A stretch of DNA of 64,000 nucleotides, taken from assembly GCA_946807835.1 (NCBI GenBank), contig OX327700.1, positions 22,294,001 to 22,358,000 on the forward strand, written 5' to 3'. A program made the position numbers and the translations under genes. The DNA is from Ailanthus altissimus. Its lineage: Eukaryota > Streptophyta > Magnoliopsida > Sapindales > Simaroubaceae. Positions 24,771 through 36,960 of this stretch are shown here, piece by piece. The notes beneath the pieces were generated by a model. That model ran no database searches, was not told the DNA's origin, and saw only the letters and a program-made list of their open reading frames with translations. Numbering within the stretch: the first letter of the stretch is position 1; each line of letters begins with the position of its first letter.

Positions 24771-26870
24771 AAACAAGCAAATAAGCTGATTCTTAACTTG
24801 TATCAACAGAAATGATATGATATCAACCAAAATAAAATTAATATGTCAAACAGAGAATTCTGTATGTTAGTATTAAGAGTTGAGAAGAAAGCTTGCTATC
24901 TGTTTCATAAATCTTGACTAGATATTGAAATATGTCGAGGAATTTGGAGCCTAAGAGCTAAAATTATTAAGATTCAACTGAATTTTAATATCGGTGGCGT
25001 TGGCCTGTAAATAAAGCTTGAAATTGCAGAGTAATATCTTAATTACCTGCTATGTATATGCGCATCGTTCCATCAGCTCTCAGCAGTCACATAGATCCTG
25101 TAATTTGAGTCCGTTTAACATCATTAGCAAAGCTACAAGAACCAAAATTATTATGATTGTTATTGTTATCATTATTATTTGTTGGGATAATATAAAATAA
25201 ATGTGGGGAAAATATAGAATTGAATGGTAGAAACTTTATAAAGTGAAACGTGTGTACAAAATTTGTATGTACTAAGAAATTTTTTTTCTTAAGACATGAA
25301 TGGTGTGATGCACATGGGTTAAACAAGTGCCCCTCCAAGATACAATAAAGTACTACTTGTATTTGCCTACCTTATGCACGACAAAAGTAAACCCGAATAC
25401 CTTAGAATTTAGCAAGCTTGCTAAGATTCAACATTTTATTTTATAGAAAACAAAATCCTATAGAATTTAATGCATAAGAATATATAAATATATATATATA
25501 TATATGTAAAATTCGTTTTTGTTCTTTTATGTGAATAAAGGACTTAAGAAGTCTTTTTTGAGTTTTAAATGGCCAAAACAAGGCCCTTATTTATAGATGT
25601 TCATGTATCCATTTATTTGGGATATAACTCTTTACATATAATTCTTTATTTATAGCCATTAAATCAAATTTAAATGGTTACCATGAACGGTTATGTCTAT
25701 TCACAAAATATGTCAGATTATGTCTTTTCTAAGAAATACAATTGTCTCTTCAAAAGAATTGCCCTTTCAAGAGACAGAAATATGTCAGTGAAATAAGCAA
25801 TCGTAATATCGTGATCCATGCTTAGAAATAGTTTTAAGATTTTAAATTAGGAGCAAGGGAACATCAATTAGGAGAAGTAGTCAACTAGATTTCGAGATGT
25901 ACCAAATCTCACAAGATTGAAACACAAACAAAAAATGCCAGTAATTGCTTGCCCAGAGAAGAAGTAATCAAGGGCACTCATTTTTCCAACCAACGGAAAA
26001 AGGCATCATTGTCCATGAGAAAGCATTTTCTATATACAAGAAATGTGAAGGGCAATTTGGAGTGGTTAAAAGGGGTGTGTCAATAGATGAAACAATAGGT
26101 GTCAGTGGACTAGACATGTTTCAAAAAATGTAGCTAAGTATATTTATAAACAAAAAGGATTTGATAGTGATTGGAGAACTGCAGCAATAGTAAATAAGGG
26201 CACACAACACAAAAAATAATTAAGGGTCAGCAGCAGAGCTCAGCTGATGCTTCAGATATAGCCTATACACGTCTGTCTAAATTCAAGTAAATTCAAGTGC
26301 CATAGACACTTAATTTGACCCCTTCTTTTGATTTTGCTAAAAGATCACGAGGAAGCTACGACAGCTCAAAATGTACCTCAGTAATACACGCCACTTCAAT
26401 TTAGTTGGAACCACTGCCATTTTCTTTTATAGCAAATGACACTTCTATTCACAATATCTTGTGTTTCAGCTAAACCCAAGAAGGTTCATATTTGATTTTC
26501 TGTAGCCTTTAGGTACAACCAACCTTGCATTTTTTTTTTTTGGAGGGTTTTTTAAGTGAATTATTTGACTATTATTTTTACCCTCAAAGTTAGGGCTTTT
26601 CTGGCCTAAAGCAACATGATTGATAACTTGTATGAGAGGTACAAGGTGTCTCTAACTAAATATTATGCAACAACGACATCTTGAAAGCATACTTCTGCTA
26701 ATCAAGCTTAAAATCGACCTTGAACATGTGGATATAGGCAAAACACATTCTTGGTATCATATCAAGTCACATTTCCAACAATATAATCTTTTATTCATCT
26801 GTCATTTTTCAGTTGATGATGACATCATAAAAATATATTAATTGGAACCATTTAAGTCCAAGTAGAACAT
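24771..26870. other. Intergenic region upstream of the GDSL gene
   Basis: AT-rich, with an (AT)n microsatellite near 25487-25506 and short poly-T runs (26529-26541). ORFs of 60-83 codons here show no family motif. No LTR boundary was recognised to the right of Copia C. Confidence 0.5.
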
Positions 26871-26878
26871 TATATAAG
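26871..26878 (+). promoter_or_regulatory. Probable TATA box of the GDSL gene
   Basis: tatataag lies about 120 bp upstream of the ATG at 26995, a normal spacing for a plant TATA box plus 5' leader. A short direct repeat (accagtcatagaata, at about 26917 and 26945) sits in the leader. Confidence 0.5.
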
Positions 26879-26994
26879 CTCAAAATCAGAACCTTTTGAA
26901 ATTGTAGCTTTCTAACCAGTCATAGAATAGAATTCAAAGTTCAACCAGTCATAGAATAAAACCTTTTGAAATCTGCTGAGAAGTAACTAGAAGT

Positions 26995-28703
26995 ATGGGC
27001 TTCTCAAGTTCATTGCTTGCCACATTTGTTCTCCTTGCCCTAGAGCTTTATGTTGTTGATGGACAGCCTCTAGTTCCTGCAATGTTCATATTTGGGGATT
27101 CAGTTGTTGATGCAGGAAACAACAACCACATCTACACAATTGTAAAATCAAACTTTCCTCCGTATGGAAGAGACTTTGCCAATCACAGACCAACTGGCAG
27201 GTTCTGCAATGGAAAACTGGCTGCTGACTTCACTGGTATTCTATTTTTACATCCTTTCTCTTTCAATCCATCTCCTTTTATGATTCTTTAATGGTGTTTT
27301 TACTTTTGGTTTTCATTAAAAAAACAGCTGAAAACATAGGCTTCACTTCATTTCCACCAGCCTATCTCAGTAAAAAAGCCAAAGGAAAAAACCTCTTGAT
27401 TGGTGCCAACTTTGCTTCTGGTGGATCAGGTTACTATGAAACAACAGCAAAGATATATGTAAGCACAATGATGAAAACTCAAATCTGCTTCTCTCTTTGT
27501 ATGTCTGTGTATAGTTTGTGAAATTATGTACTTCGAATTTTGTGTTGTAGCATGTAATCCCATTGAGTCAGCAGCTTGAACACTTCAAGGAGTACCAAAC
27601 AAAGTTGGATGAAATTGCAGGAAAATCCAATGCTTCATCAATCATATCTGGTGCTGTTTATCTTATTAGTTCAGGAAGCAGTGACTTTGTTCAGAACTAT
27701 TACGTTAATCCCCTTCTTTATAAGTACTATACACCCGATCAATTCTCAGACATTCTCATCCAATCCTATGCAACTTTCATTAAGGTCTCTTCTTCCAAGA
27801 CTTAGTTTACACATAGTGCTTAGTTTGAATTACTTACTGTGAAAGCAAGCAACATAGTCATTGATATAACTAAATTTTGTTGACAGAAACTATATGGGTT
27901 GGGAGCAAGGAAGATTGGAGTGACAACACTGCCACCGCTCGGTTGCCTGCCGGCCACCATTACAATTTTTGGCTCCGATAGCAATGAATGCGTGACTAAG
28001 TTAAATGATAACGCAGTTTCATTTAACAACAAGCTAAACGCCACATCTCAAAGCTTGGTAAATCAGATTTCTGGCCTCAATTTGGTAGTCTTAGACATCT
28101 ACCAACCACTCCTTGACCTTGTTACCAAGCCTTCTGATCATGGTACGTGAATTGTTCTGCTCCATTGTTTCCAATAAAGAATTAGCATTAGCTGTGAGTC
28201 TAGTGCATACTCTAACATGACATGATCGTTAGGTAGTGTCAGATATTACGGTCTCACATTAGATAAAAAAATAGTTTGATTTAGTCTAAAGTGAATACAC
28301 AATATTACGTAATAATATGAACTTTTAGGTTGATGACGTGGGTAGAGTCTATCAATTTAAATAAAATCAAATCTCTATCTCTTACATAAACTCGAATCAT
28401 GTTGGATCTAAGCAACCTTTATGACCCAATTTACAAGTCTAGTACAAATTGGTAAGCCTTCTGGAGTCCAACTCATGGGATGACTGGTTTGAATCATTCG
28501 ATGTTGCAGGATTCGTAGAAGCAAGGAGAGCTTGTTGTGGAACAGGGTTGCTTGAAACTTCAATTTTGTGCAACAAGAAATCAATCGGAACATGTGCAAA
28601 TGCATCTGAATATGTTTTCTGGGATGGCTTTCATCCGTCCGAGGCTGCAAATAAAATATTAGCGGATGATTTGCTGACTAGTGGCATCTCTCTTATTTTC
28701 TAA
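26995..28703 (+). CDS. GDSL esterase/lipase (SGNH hydrolase), five exons
   Basis: Spliced exons 26995-27235, 27328-27458, 27551-27784, 27887-28142 and 28510-28703 join in phase at GT-AG sites to give 351 residues, normal for plant GDSL lipases. Residues 1-23 are a hydrophobic secretion signal ending at a VVDG-type cleavage region, so the product is probably extracellular. Block I is FIFGDSVVDAGNN with nucleophile Ser36. The Block II glycine lies in GANFASGGSGYY. Block III reads SGSSDFVQNYY, where the usual GxND asparagine is serine. Block V is FWDGFHPSEAAN with the catalytic Asp and His. The family hydrolyses acyl esters such as lipids or wall esters; the substrate is unknown. It resembles the APG/EXL-like group of Arabidopsis. 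Intron 4 (367 bp) is the longest. An aataaa signal lies at about 28878. No defect is seen, so it is likely functional. Confidence 0.92.
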
Positions 28704-30612
28704 TTCTAATAAAGCAGTTGAATTTTACATATGTGTTTTCTAAATTAACAAACTCCTGTTCTCCTTCTGTTTTACTTTCTGAAATTATGATTTTGTTGTC
28801 ATATGTGTTGGAAGGACCTTGTAATGTTGAAGCTAGCTAAGCTATCCATTTTATTTCTGTTGATGTAATTTTGTCTATGAATAAATTAAAGATTAAATTA
28901 TTGTTCCGCCATCTGTTTCTATTCGTAATACATTATGCCAAGAGGACATGGACGATGGGCATTGTAATTGGTCTAGACTTTTGAGCGTTAATTTGTGCAT
29001 CTAACAAGTATTTCATCTTACAGAGAAAAATTGTCGAGGAAATCGGGGAAATTAGGTTAGATTCTTCAATTTGATATTATTTATGTATCAACTTTAATTA
29101 TAGTACCAAAATTATTTATTGAGGTTTTTTTCGTGTTTTAATATCTTCATGATTACTATTTAATACCTTAAAATTTTAAGCACATACAGAAAATTTTATT
29201 TATAAATAAAATAAAAATAAAATAAAATAAAATTATAAAGTAAAATGATAAATAATCACACATATAAATCACAAGAATATACGTAATTTAACAATAAATA
29301 TTTATATTTATTGTAGATCACGAGATTTTAATTTCTTTTATTTAATTTATAAAAAACTCAAAATTACAAAAATCTTATACAAAAGACTCTCAAGGAATAT
29401 ATTAATAGATGAGCTCTTACAAAAGTTCTGTCAAAAGTTCTGTCAGTGCTATCTTGCACACCTAACACTAAAACACTTTCATTACACTCTTTTGCGCCCT
29501 CAACACCCTAGAGTTGTCTTAACTCTCTATTTTCTCTTTTATTGATGCATTGATATTTTAATAAATTACAATAATTTATATAAGCTCTAAAACATCTCTG
29601 AAAACTTATTTCTTATTAAAATAAGAGTCTATATATTTAAAAATTTTAAAATTAATTCAAACTAATTTAAACAGCTTAAAAGTAAGAAACTACTGAAACT
29701 AGGCACCGCAGCGCCACGAGTTAACGCCCCAGCATTGTTACGATCTCCTTATGGCATCGTAGCATTTGGTGTTGACTTTAATGCTACGATGCTCACACTT
29801 ACAAAATTTTCTCCTCGTACTTTCATACTTTACTTTTAATTTTTCGCATTTATCTTTTTTTTCATTTATTCAACGCATACTTAATCTTATATCAATTCCT
29901 CGTTAATTTACAATTTGAAATCAAATTCAAACTTGATTTTAAATAACTAAATTCTAAAAAAAAAGAATAAAAAAATACATATCTAATCAATCTCAAAATT
30001 CCAAGATTGCATTCTTTTATTAAAAAAAAAAATTACACCTTTCTTGCACAAGGTTGTTTTAGTGATTGGTGACAAAGTGCAGTTTTTTTTTTTTTAATCT
30101 TTTTTCTACTTAATGGTGGAATTTGAGTGCACGTATGTACGAGTAAGCGGGCTTTTAGAGAACTTGTAATAAAAATAATAATAATAAATAATTGAAACGG
30201 TGAATTAAATTTTTTTTTTTAAAAAAGAAAACAGATTTTCTCCCGGCGGTGACATAATTGTGCTCTCTTGATAAAAGAAAATATCTATGGGATTAATGGG
30301 AAGATCGATTTAGCTATTTTTTTGTGAAAAAAAAATTAAAATTGGAATCTCAATTGCATCGAAAACTATATGAATGTACCGTAAGTCTAAATCTAAATAG
30401 TCGGCTAAATTTATAGTAACTCTATGTATAAAAATTAATTGCTGAACTAGTTAAATTAATGACATTTTCATCGGATAAGAACAAATAGGGCACATTTGAA
30501 CTTATATTTCTTTCGAGGAAAATTTTAAAAAATGACCCAAATTTTAAATTTGTTATCTTTTATAATCATAAATTAATTCCCTATACTTTTACAATTAAAA
30601 ACTCATAAAATG
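28704..30612. other. Intergenic region with a possible LTR-like fragment
   Basis: AT-rich, no gene seen. 29380-29830 resembles a minus-oriented LTR: a ttatataagctctaaaacatc segment (reverse TATA region) followed by a GC-rich accgcagcgccacgag cluster at 29703, the same layout as in element E. No boundary or second copy was found, so this is suggestive only. Long A and T runs occur at 29950-30240. Confidence 0.4.
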
Positions 30613-31560
30613 TGTTGGGAAAAATACATAAAGTAGATCTCACAATTAATCAATTAAACTTAAATTTTCTATTTTTTGTTTGGAATTTATTTTTATAAAA
30701 AATATCAAATAATAATAAAAAGAGAATAACAACAATAAAAGAATTTACGTGGTTCGGCTTAAATCCATCTATGTTCACAAGTTATCAAAGATAAAATTTA
30801 TTATGTAAAATTGATTACAATTGCATATACTTTCACTGCTCATCTACCAAACCGAGCCTACAAGAAAACACTAATTCAAAATTACAAGTATTTTTTATTA
30901 TCCTAATAATAGTTACACTATAAATCCCTAATTAGACCCAAGAGTTTACTAGATGAGAAAAATAAAAATAAACTTTTTCTTTTTCTTTTCAAACTCTTAC
31001 TTTTTCTTCTCTTTTCTATTGCTCTTTCTTAATATTTTTGGTATCATAATGATATTACATTTTGGTATCTCCAAAATTTCATCTTCAAATGAACTTATTT
31101 ATAACTTTTTACAATGCAAAAAGTCTTTATCAATTTTAGTGTCATATAAACTAATTTATTTTTTCTTCATGTTTAAGTCAAATAAATTGGCTCAACAACC
31201 TTTTATACACAAATCAAATAAATTGGTTCAACTAATACCATTTATACACAAGTCAAATAAATTGGCTCAATTACAACTACTTATAAACAAGTCAAATAAA
31301 ATAGTTCAATCACCACCACTTATACACAAGTCAAATAAATTAACTCCACCACTCTATTGTATAAATCAAATAAATTTATTTCACCTAAATACAAATTTAT
31401 CTTCAATACCAATAAAATGAACAAAATTTTTCTTAATCATTTAATTTTATAACTTCTTCCCCTTAACTCTCTTTACAACCAAAAATCTTCAAGTCCTCAA
31501 TATCAAAAAATAAAACAATATTTCATTATCTATTTCTCCATTATATATTATGTGGTAAGT
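30613..31560 (-). mobile_element. Candidate solo LTR (minus) containing a minisatellite
   Basis: Starts tgttggg at 30613. It carries tttacgtggttcggctt at 30744, a motif also present in variant form in the LTRs of element E (32040, 32495, 37850) at the same relative place. No internal region or matching partner follows. The right boundary is a guess and no target duplication was verified. Confidence 0.4.
31175..31377 (+). repeat. 39-bp minisatellite, five units
   Basis: Units begin aagtcaaataaattggctca and variants at about 31175, 31211, 31250, 31289 and 31328; most are 39 bp. In the plus frame they encode a 13-residue repeat (SNKLAQ or SNKLVQ, variable residues, then IHK), giving the 155-codon ORF at 30953-31420 its apparent structure. 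The upstream part of that ORF is low-complexity Phe/Leu, and no start context, splice signal or homologue is evident. I therefore treat it as a repeat, not a gene. Confidence 0.8.
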
Positions 31561-31935
31561 TTTTAAATTTTAAATTTTCATCATCCGTTTCACATTTTTA
31601 TGCCCATATGGGTAAGTTTAAATTTTATATCATAGGTGTTAATATTGTAAATATATATTATGTCAATTAAAAGTGATTGAGAAAATTTTGATTTATAGAT
31701 AAAATTAAGATTTTGATGAGAAAATTAAGAATTTTATACTCAAATGAATTATTTGACTTTTGACTTTTTATTGTGCAATAATATATAAGATTTAAGTGTT
31801 CTAACTAAAGAGTATTTTTGCCTACAGAATTATCTTGCTAAAAAATATAGGTCCCGAACTTTGTACAACATAATTGACTCCTATTTATACGAGCTTTCTT
31901 TAATTATTTTGTTTATTTAGTTAATTATTGTAAAG

Positions 31936-33105
31936 CGTTGAAGCGGAAGCACACAAATAAGCAATATTACCCAAATAAATAGTACAAAACAAGCAATTAA
32001 GAAATTAAAGAGAGAAAGATAGAAGAAAAAGACACAGAATGTACGTAGTTCAGCAACTTACTGACGTTTACGGCGGATCAAGATCACTCGCTCTTCTTAT
32101 TAAATCATAAGGTACTCACAAAGTATACATTTTACAATAAAGACTCACAAAGAACACTTTCTCTTGCAATTTAGGAATTTTCTCTCACTAAGAATCACAA
32201 AGTATGTTTAAATCACAAAGATTTCTTTAATGATCACTAAGATATCACAAAGATGTGTTTATAAGCCAATAGAGAGCCTTTATATATGTTTTAGGACGTC
32301 TTAGGTTTACCCTAAATGTATGAGAGTCGTATTAGGGAGTCTTGAGGCAAGTGAGAGACAAAATAAGTCTCAACAAAATGGGAAACCTTTTATCGCGCTC
32401 AGCCCCGTGGCGTTCAACCCTCATCATCACAGAGAAGAAATAATTTCTCTTTAAGAAATTAAAGAGAGAGAAAGATAAAAGAAAATACACAGAATTTACG
32501 TGGTTCAGTAACTTACCTACGTTTACGGTAGATCAAGATCACTCGCTCTTCTTATTGAATTATAAGGTACTCATAAAGTATACATTTTACAATAAACACT
32601 CGCAAAGAACACTCTCTCTTGCAATTTAGGAATTTCCTCTCATTAAGAATCATAAAGTATGTTTAAATTACAAAGATTTTTTTAATGATCACTAAGATAT
32701 CATAAAGATGTGTTTACAAGCCAATAGAGAGCCTTTATATAGGCTTTAGGACGTCCTAAGTTTACCATAAATGTATGGGAGTCGTAGTAGGGAGTTTTGA
32801 GGCAAGTGAGAAATGAAATAAGTCTCAACAAAACGGGAAACCTTTTATCCCGCTCAGTGCCGCGGCGCTCATCCTTCACCACTATAGGGCTGGTGCGCCC
32901 GCCTAGGCGCTGCGACGTTGGTCACTTGGTACTGCAGCGCTCAGGTTCTGTTCTGGGCACAGTAGCACCTAGCATTTGGTCATTGTGACGCCCATTGTAG
33001 CTTCATCTTTCACCTTCCTTCGCATCTGTCTTTGATCCTTGTGTACCCTACGCACTTGCCTTGCTCTCCAAATCATATCCCAACGATTTTCAATCAATAT
33101 TCTCA
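31936..33105 (-). repeat. 3' LTR of element E, with internal duplication
   Basis: Aligns with the 5' LTR at both ends: ttgaagcggaagcacac at the left, tgctctccaaatcatatcc and tcaatattctca at the right. The central part is present twice, about 31995-32445 and 32453-32900, each with the acgtagttcagcaac or acgtggttcagtaac motif, the agatcaagatcactcgctc block, a TATA region and a GC-rich cluster. The polypurine tract (minus-strand caatgaggagattta, 33106-33120) adjoins its inner end. Confidence 0.85.
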
Positions 33106-33120
33106 TAAATCTCCTCATTG

Positions 33121-33728
33121 ATTCAAAATCATCCATAAAGTAACTTAATCTCTCATTTCTGCATCTTTGGTCACCTTACAAAATAGTGACTTCGGTTAAG
33201 TCCTTACATAGGATGAACTTAACCGAGGGCAGTGGCTTAGTCAATATGTCAGCAGGGTTTTTAGACGACGCTATCTTCATTAGACTAACTTTACTACTTT
33301 GGACAATCTCACGAATGTAATAGAGCCGCACATCAATGTGTTTCGATCTCTCATGCAACACTTGATGCTTGCTTAAGTGTATGGCATTCTAGTTGACACA
33401 ATATACACTGATGTTCACATCTTCATTAGCCAATACCTTCGCGCATATTCCTTTCAACCATACGGCCTCTTTAATAGCTTCACTAACAGCTACGTACTCT
33501 GCCTCTGTGGTAGATAATGCAAACATGTTGTAGAACTGATCTTCATCACACACTACACTCAAACACTATGAATAAGTAGCCCATCAACGATCTTTTCTTG
33601 TCTAGATCACCTATATAATCTGAGTCTACGTATCTTCTTATTATTTCACTGCTGTCCTCATCCCTCTTATACATTATCTTATGATTTGACGTCTCTTTGA
33701 GATATCTCAAAATCCATTTCACTGCAAG
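33121..33728 (-). pseudogene. Element E RNase H remnant
   Basis: On the minus strand 33361-33176 reads MLHERSKHIDVRLYYIREIV, then ASSKNPADILTKPLPS, the C-terminal part of Copia RNase H. Upstream (33480-33540) lies [18 protein letters not shown] sequence. Several stops. Confidence 0.8.
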
Positions 33729-34740
33729 TCAGTGATCCTTACCAGAATTTACCATGTATCTACTCACCACACTCATCGTCTGTGCTATGTCTAGTCTTGT
33801 GCAAACCATTGCATACATGATGCTCCCTACAACGCTTGCATACGGTACTTTACTCATCTGCAGTTTCTCTTCTCTAGATGTCGGCAACTGTATTGCTATA
33901 AGTTTAAAATGCATGGCCAAATGAGTAAAGATTGCCTTTGCATTGGACATACCAAACTTCTCTAGAATTTTGAATATATATCGTTGTTGGGATAAGAAAA
34001 TAACATCTCTTCTTTTTCTCATAATATTCATACACAATATTCTCTTTACTACTCTCAAATCCTTTATTTCAAACTTGCAACTCAACTGCTTCTTGAGCTT
34101 TTGTATTTCTTCCATATTCTTACATGCGATCAATATATCATTGATGTAAAGAAGCAAATACATCATCCCATAACTTATTACTAGTCTACGTATCTTCTTA
34201 TTATTTCACTACTGTCCACGTCCCTCTTATACATTATCTTGTGATTCGGCGTCCCTTTGAGATATCTCAAAATTCATTTCATTGCAAGTTAGTGATCCTT
34301 ACCAGAATTTACCATGTATCTACTCACCACACTCATCGTCTGTGCTATATCTAGTCTTGTGCAAACCATTGCATACATGATGCTCTTTACAACGCTTGCA
34401 TACGGTACTTTACTCATCTGCAGTTTCTCTTCTCTAGATGTCGGCAACTGTATTGCTGTAAGTTTGAAATGCATGGCCAAATGAGTAAAGACTGCATTTG
34501 TATTGGACATACCAAACTTCTCTAGAATTTTGAGTATATATCGTTGTTGGGACAAGAAAATAACATCTCTTCTTTTTCTCACAATATTCATACACAATAT
34601 TCTCTTTATTACTCTCAAATCCTTTATTTCAAACTTGTCACTCAACTGCTTCTTGAGCTTTTGTATTTCTTCCATATTCTTACATGCGATCAATATATCA
34701 TTGACGTAAAGAAGCAAATACATCATCCCATAACTTATGT
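33623..34740 (-). repeat. Tandem 560-bp duplication within element E RT
   Basis: agtctacgtatcttcttatt occurs at 33623 and 34183. The two units stay aligned with no indel across about 556 bp; the ORFs at 33729-34166 and 34289-34795 end exactly 560 bp apart at the same residues. Identity by eye is around 95 percent. Each unit spans RT from the YLLLYINDILIACKNMEE motif through the connection to RNase H (RLDIAQTMSVVSRYM). Confidence 0.92.
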
Positions 34741-35200
34741 TCTTGAAGTATATGCATCTGTCATACTTGCTCCTACTAAAGCCACAAGCCATCATAAATT
34801 CATCAAATCTCCTATACCACTATCTAGGCGATTGGTTTAACCCATATAACGACTTCTTTAGCAAACAAGTATGATTTTATTTTTCAGGCTCGAACTCTTG
34901 CAGTTATGCCATGTATATCATCTCTTTAAGCTCTCTATACAGAAAATATATCTTTACATCCATCTTCTCTAAATATAAATCAAGATTTGCACATATGGCT
35001 AACAAAATCCTAATTGATATGTGCTTGACGATTAAAGAGAAAATCTCATGAAAGTCAATTCCCTCTCTCTGAGTAAAACCTTGTGCAACTAATGTAGCCT
35101 TAAATCTTGTAGGCTCTATCCCCGGTATCCCCTTATTCACTTTATACACCTACTTGCACCCAACTAGTTTCTTTTGAGGTCTCTTCATCAATTTTCAGGT
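33729..35200 (-). pseudogene. Element E reverse transcriptase with duplicated C-terminal half
   Basis: Minus-strand RT begins near 35149 with ATLVAQGFTQREGIDF and DVKIYFLYREL (a decayed DVKTAFLHGEL containing the first catalytic aspartate). It continues to MMYLLLYVNDILIACKN, where canonical YVDDIL is YVND or YIND, so the first of the paired catalytic aspartates is lost in both copies. It then passes through FEIKDLRVIKRILCMNI and SRYMVNSGKDH. The second half is encoded twice (34795-34289 and 34166-33729). A stop-rich stretch separates the N- and C-terminal parts. Confidence 0.85.
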
Positions 35201-36565
35201 ATTATTCTTCCTAAAAGAACTAATCTCTTCTTCTATGGCCTGCTGCCATTCTTTCTTGTTTTCACTCTCCATAGCCTCACCAAATATTCTAGACTCATCA
35301 TACTCAAGAGTATAAGCAGAATTAAAAGTATGAGTAACTAAATCTGCTTATGCATACCTGACTGGTGGGTTAATCATCCTCTTTAGCCTGTATCTGGCTA
35401 ACTAGTACTCTTCAAGTTCAATCTCAAGAGTCCTAGTCTTTCTTTAGGTGGACTTGGAGGAACTCGCAGGTGTTCTTAGTTCTTCATCAAAGATCTCCTT
35501 GTTGAAGTGCTAATCTGGGGGCATATCAGATCTATTCTTAAGTTCTACTTTAACTTCTATTGACTCAGGTGTTGAGTCTTCCTTGGGTACAAGTTCTTCT
35601 TTCTCATCTTCTTGGAAAGCTTTTAGCATGGTCGTCTCATCAAACGTCACGTCTCGGTTTATGATACTTCTTGGTGGTATTAAGTCTTTACACCACACTT
35701 TGTATCCTTTCACTCATTTGAGATATCCTATGAATACTCCTTTGATGGCTCTAGGTTCTAACTTCCCCTCCTTAACATGTACAAAGACAGGGCAACCAAA
35801 TATTTTGAGGTGGTCATACTTAAGAGGATTGTCAGACCATTTCTCTTCTAGCATCTTGAAGTCAATTGCTGAGAAGTGACTTCTATTAATCAAATAAATA
35901 GCAGTCACTACAGCTTCTCCTTAAAATGTCTTAGACATTTTTGCATTGGTAAGCATGCATCTAACCCTTTCAAGTATGGTCATATTCATCCTCTCAACTA
36001 CGCCATTCTACTGTGGTGTTGATCTTACTGTTTTATGCCTTGCAACATGCTTGGCACAAAACCCATCAAACTCGTTATTGCAAAACTCGAGGCCATTGTT
36101 AGTTCTCAATATTTTCACTCTTTTTTTAGTCTAATTCTTAACAAGAGCCTTCCAAGTCTTAAACACATCAAATACTTGATCCTTACTCTTCAACACATAG
36201 ATCTATAGCTTTCTTGAATAGTTATAATCAAACTGAAAAAATACTTGACACCACCACGAGTCGTTGTCTAAGCTGATTCCCAAAAGTCTGAGTGTATATA
36301 GTCAAGAGTCCCTTTAATCTTGTGCTCACCAGTATTAAACCTTACCCTATATGCTTTTCCAAGTACATAATGCTCACAAAACTTCAAAGGCTGAAACTTA
36401 TCCTCACCAAACATCTTTTGACTAAATAACTCTTTCAGGTTTCTCTTGCCTAAGTATGCCAATCTAAGATGTCATAACTTGGTTTGCATACTTTTATCAT
36501 CTACAGAGAATAATGCAAAGCCACTCACAAATTCACCCTTAAGCACATAAACATTTTTGTGCTTT
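35201..36565 (-). pseudogene. Element E integrase and linker remnant
   Basis: GAG-pre-integrase and the start of integrase lie at 36462-36268 (LKFCEHYVLGKAYRVRFNTG, KGTLDYIHSDFWESA). The core follows through 36250-35950. The post-core segment at 35908-35714 (KWSDNPLKYDHLKIFGCPVF, then KGVFIGYLK) leads into the integrase-RT linker (35713-35510: VTFDETTMLKA, acidic tail). Frames are shifted between blocks. Confidence 0.85.
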
Positions 36566-36960
36566 TCTCATCTTTTTACCATCATGGAACCCTTTAACAC
36601 TCTCAAAATCCCTCCATTGATCCTGATGGAACACCCATTTTGGTCTAAAATCCCTAGTGAGATCAAGTTCTTTTTTAGGTCAGGAACGTACCTAACATCT
36701 GTCAACTCTCTCATTCGCTCATCATGTAGCTTAAGTTTAACACTACTAATTTTCATCATTTGACATGTAACATCATTACCTATTAATAACTTACCACTAT
36801 TAATGGGTTAAAAAATTACAAACCAAGACTTGTGTGGGAACATGTGAAAAGTACAACTAGAATCAAGAACCCATTGTTAAGCATTTTTACCATCAGTAAC
36901 GATAAGTGTCTTTGCACTGTCATAGCTATCATCATAGGCTAACGCAGTATCCGCTTTCTT
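36566..36960 (-). pseudogene. Element E protease remnant
   Basis: Minus strand 36759-36568 reads VKLKLHDERMRELTDVRYVP, then DLKKNLISLGILDQNGC, the C-terminal half of Copia protease. The N-terminal part around 36860 includes WVLDSSCTFHMFPHK-like sequence with the DSGA active-site motif altered. Confidence 0.75.

Noticed and set aside
28143..28509. Separate small gene or MITE in intron 4 of the GDSL gene
   Set aside because: A ggtctcacattagataaa stretch looks repeat-like, but no terminal repeats or duplication could be shown; treated as intron.
30953..31420. 155-codon protein-coding gene
   Set aside because: Low-complexity start plus a minisatellite, no splice or promoter support and no homology; kept only as a repeat and a low-interest finding.
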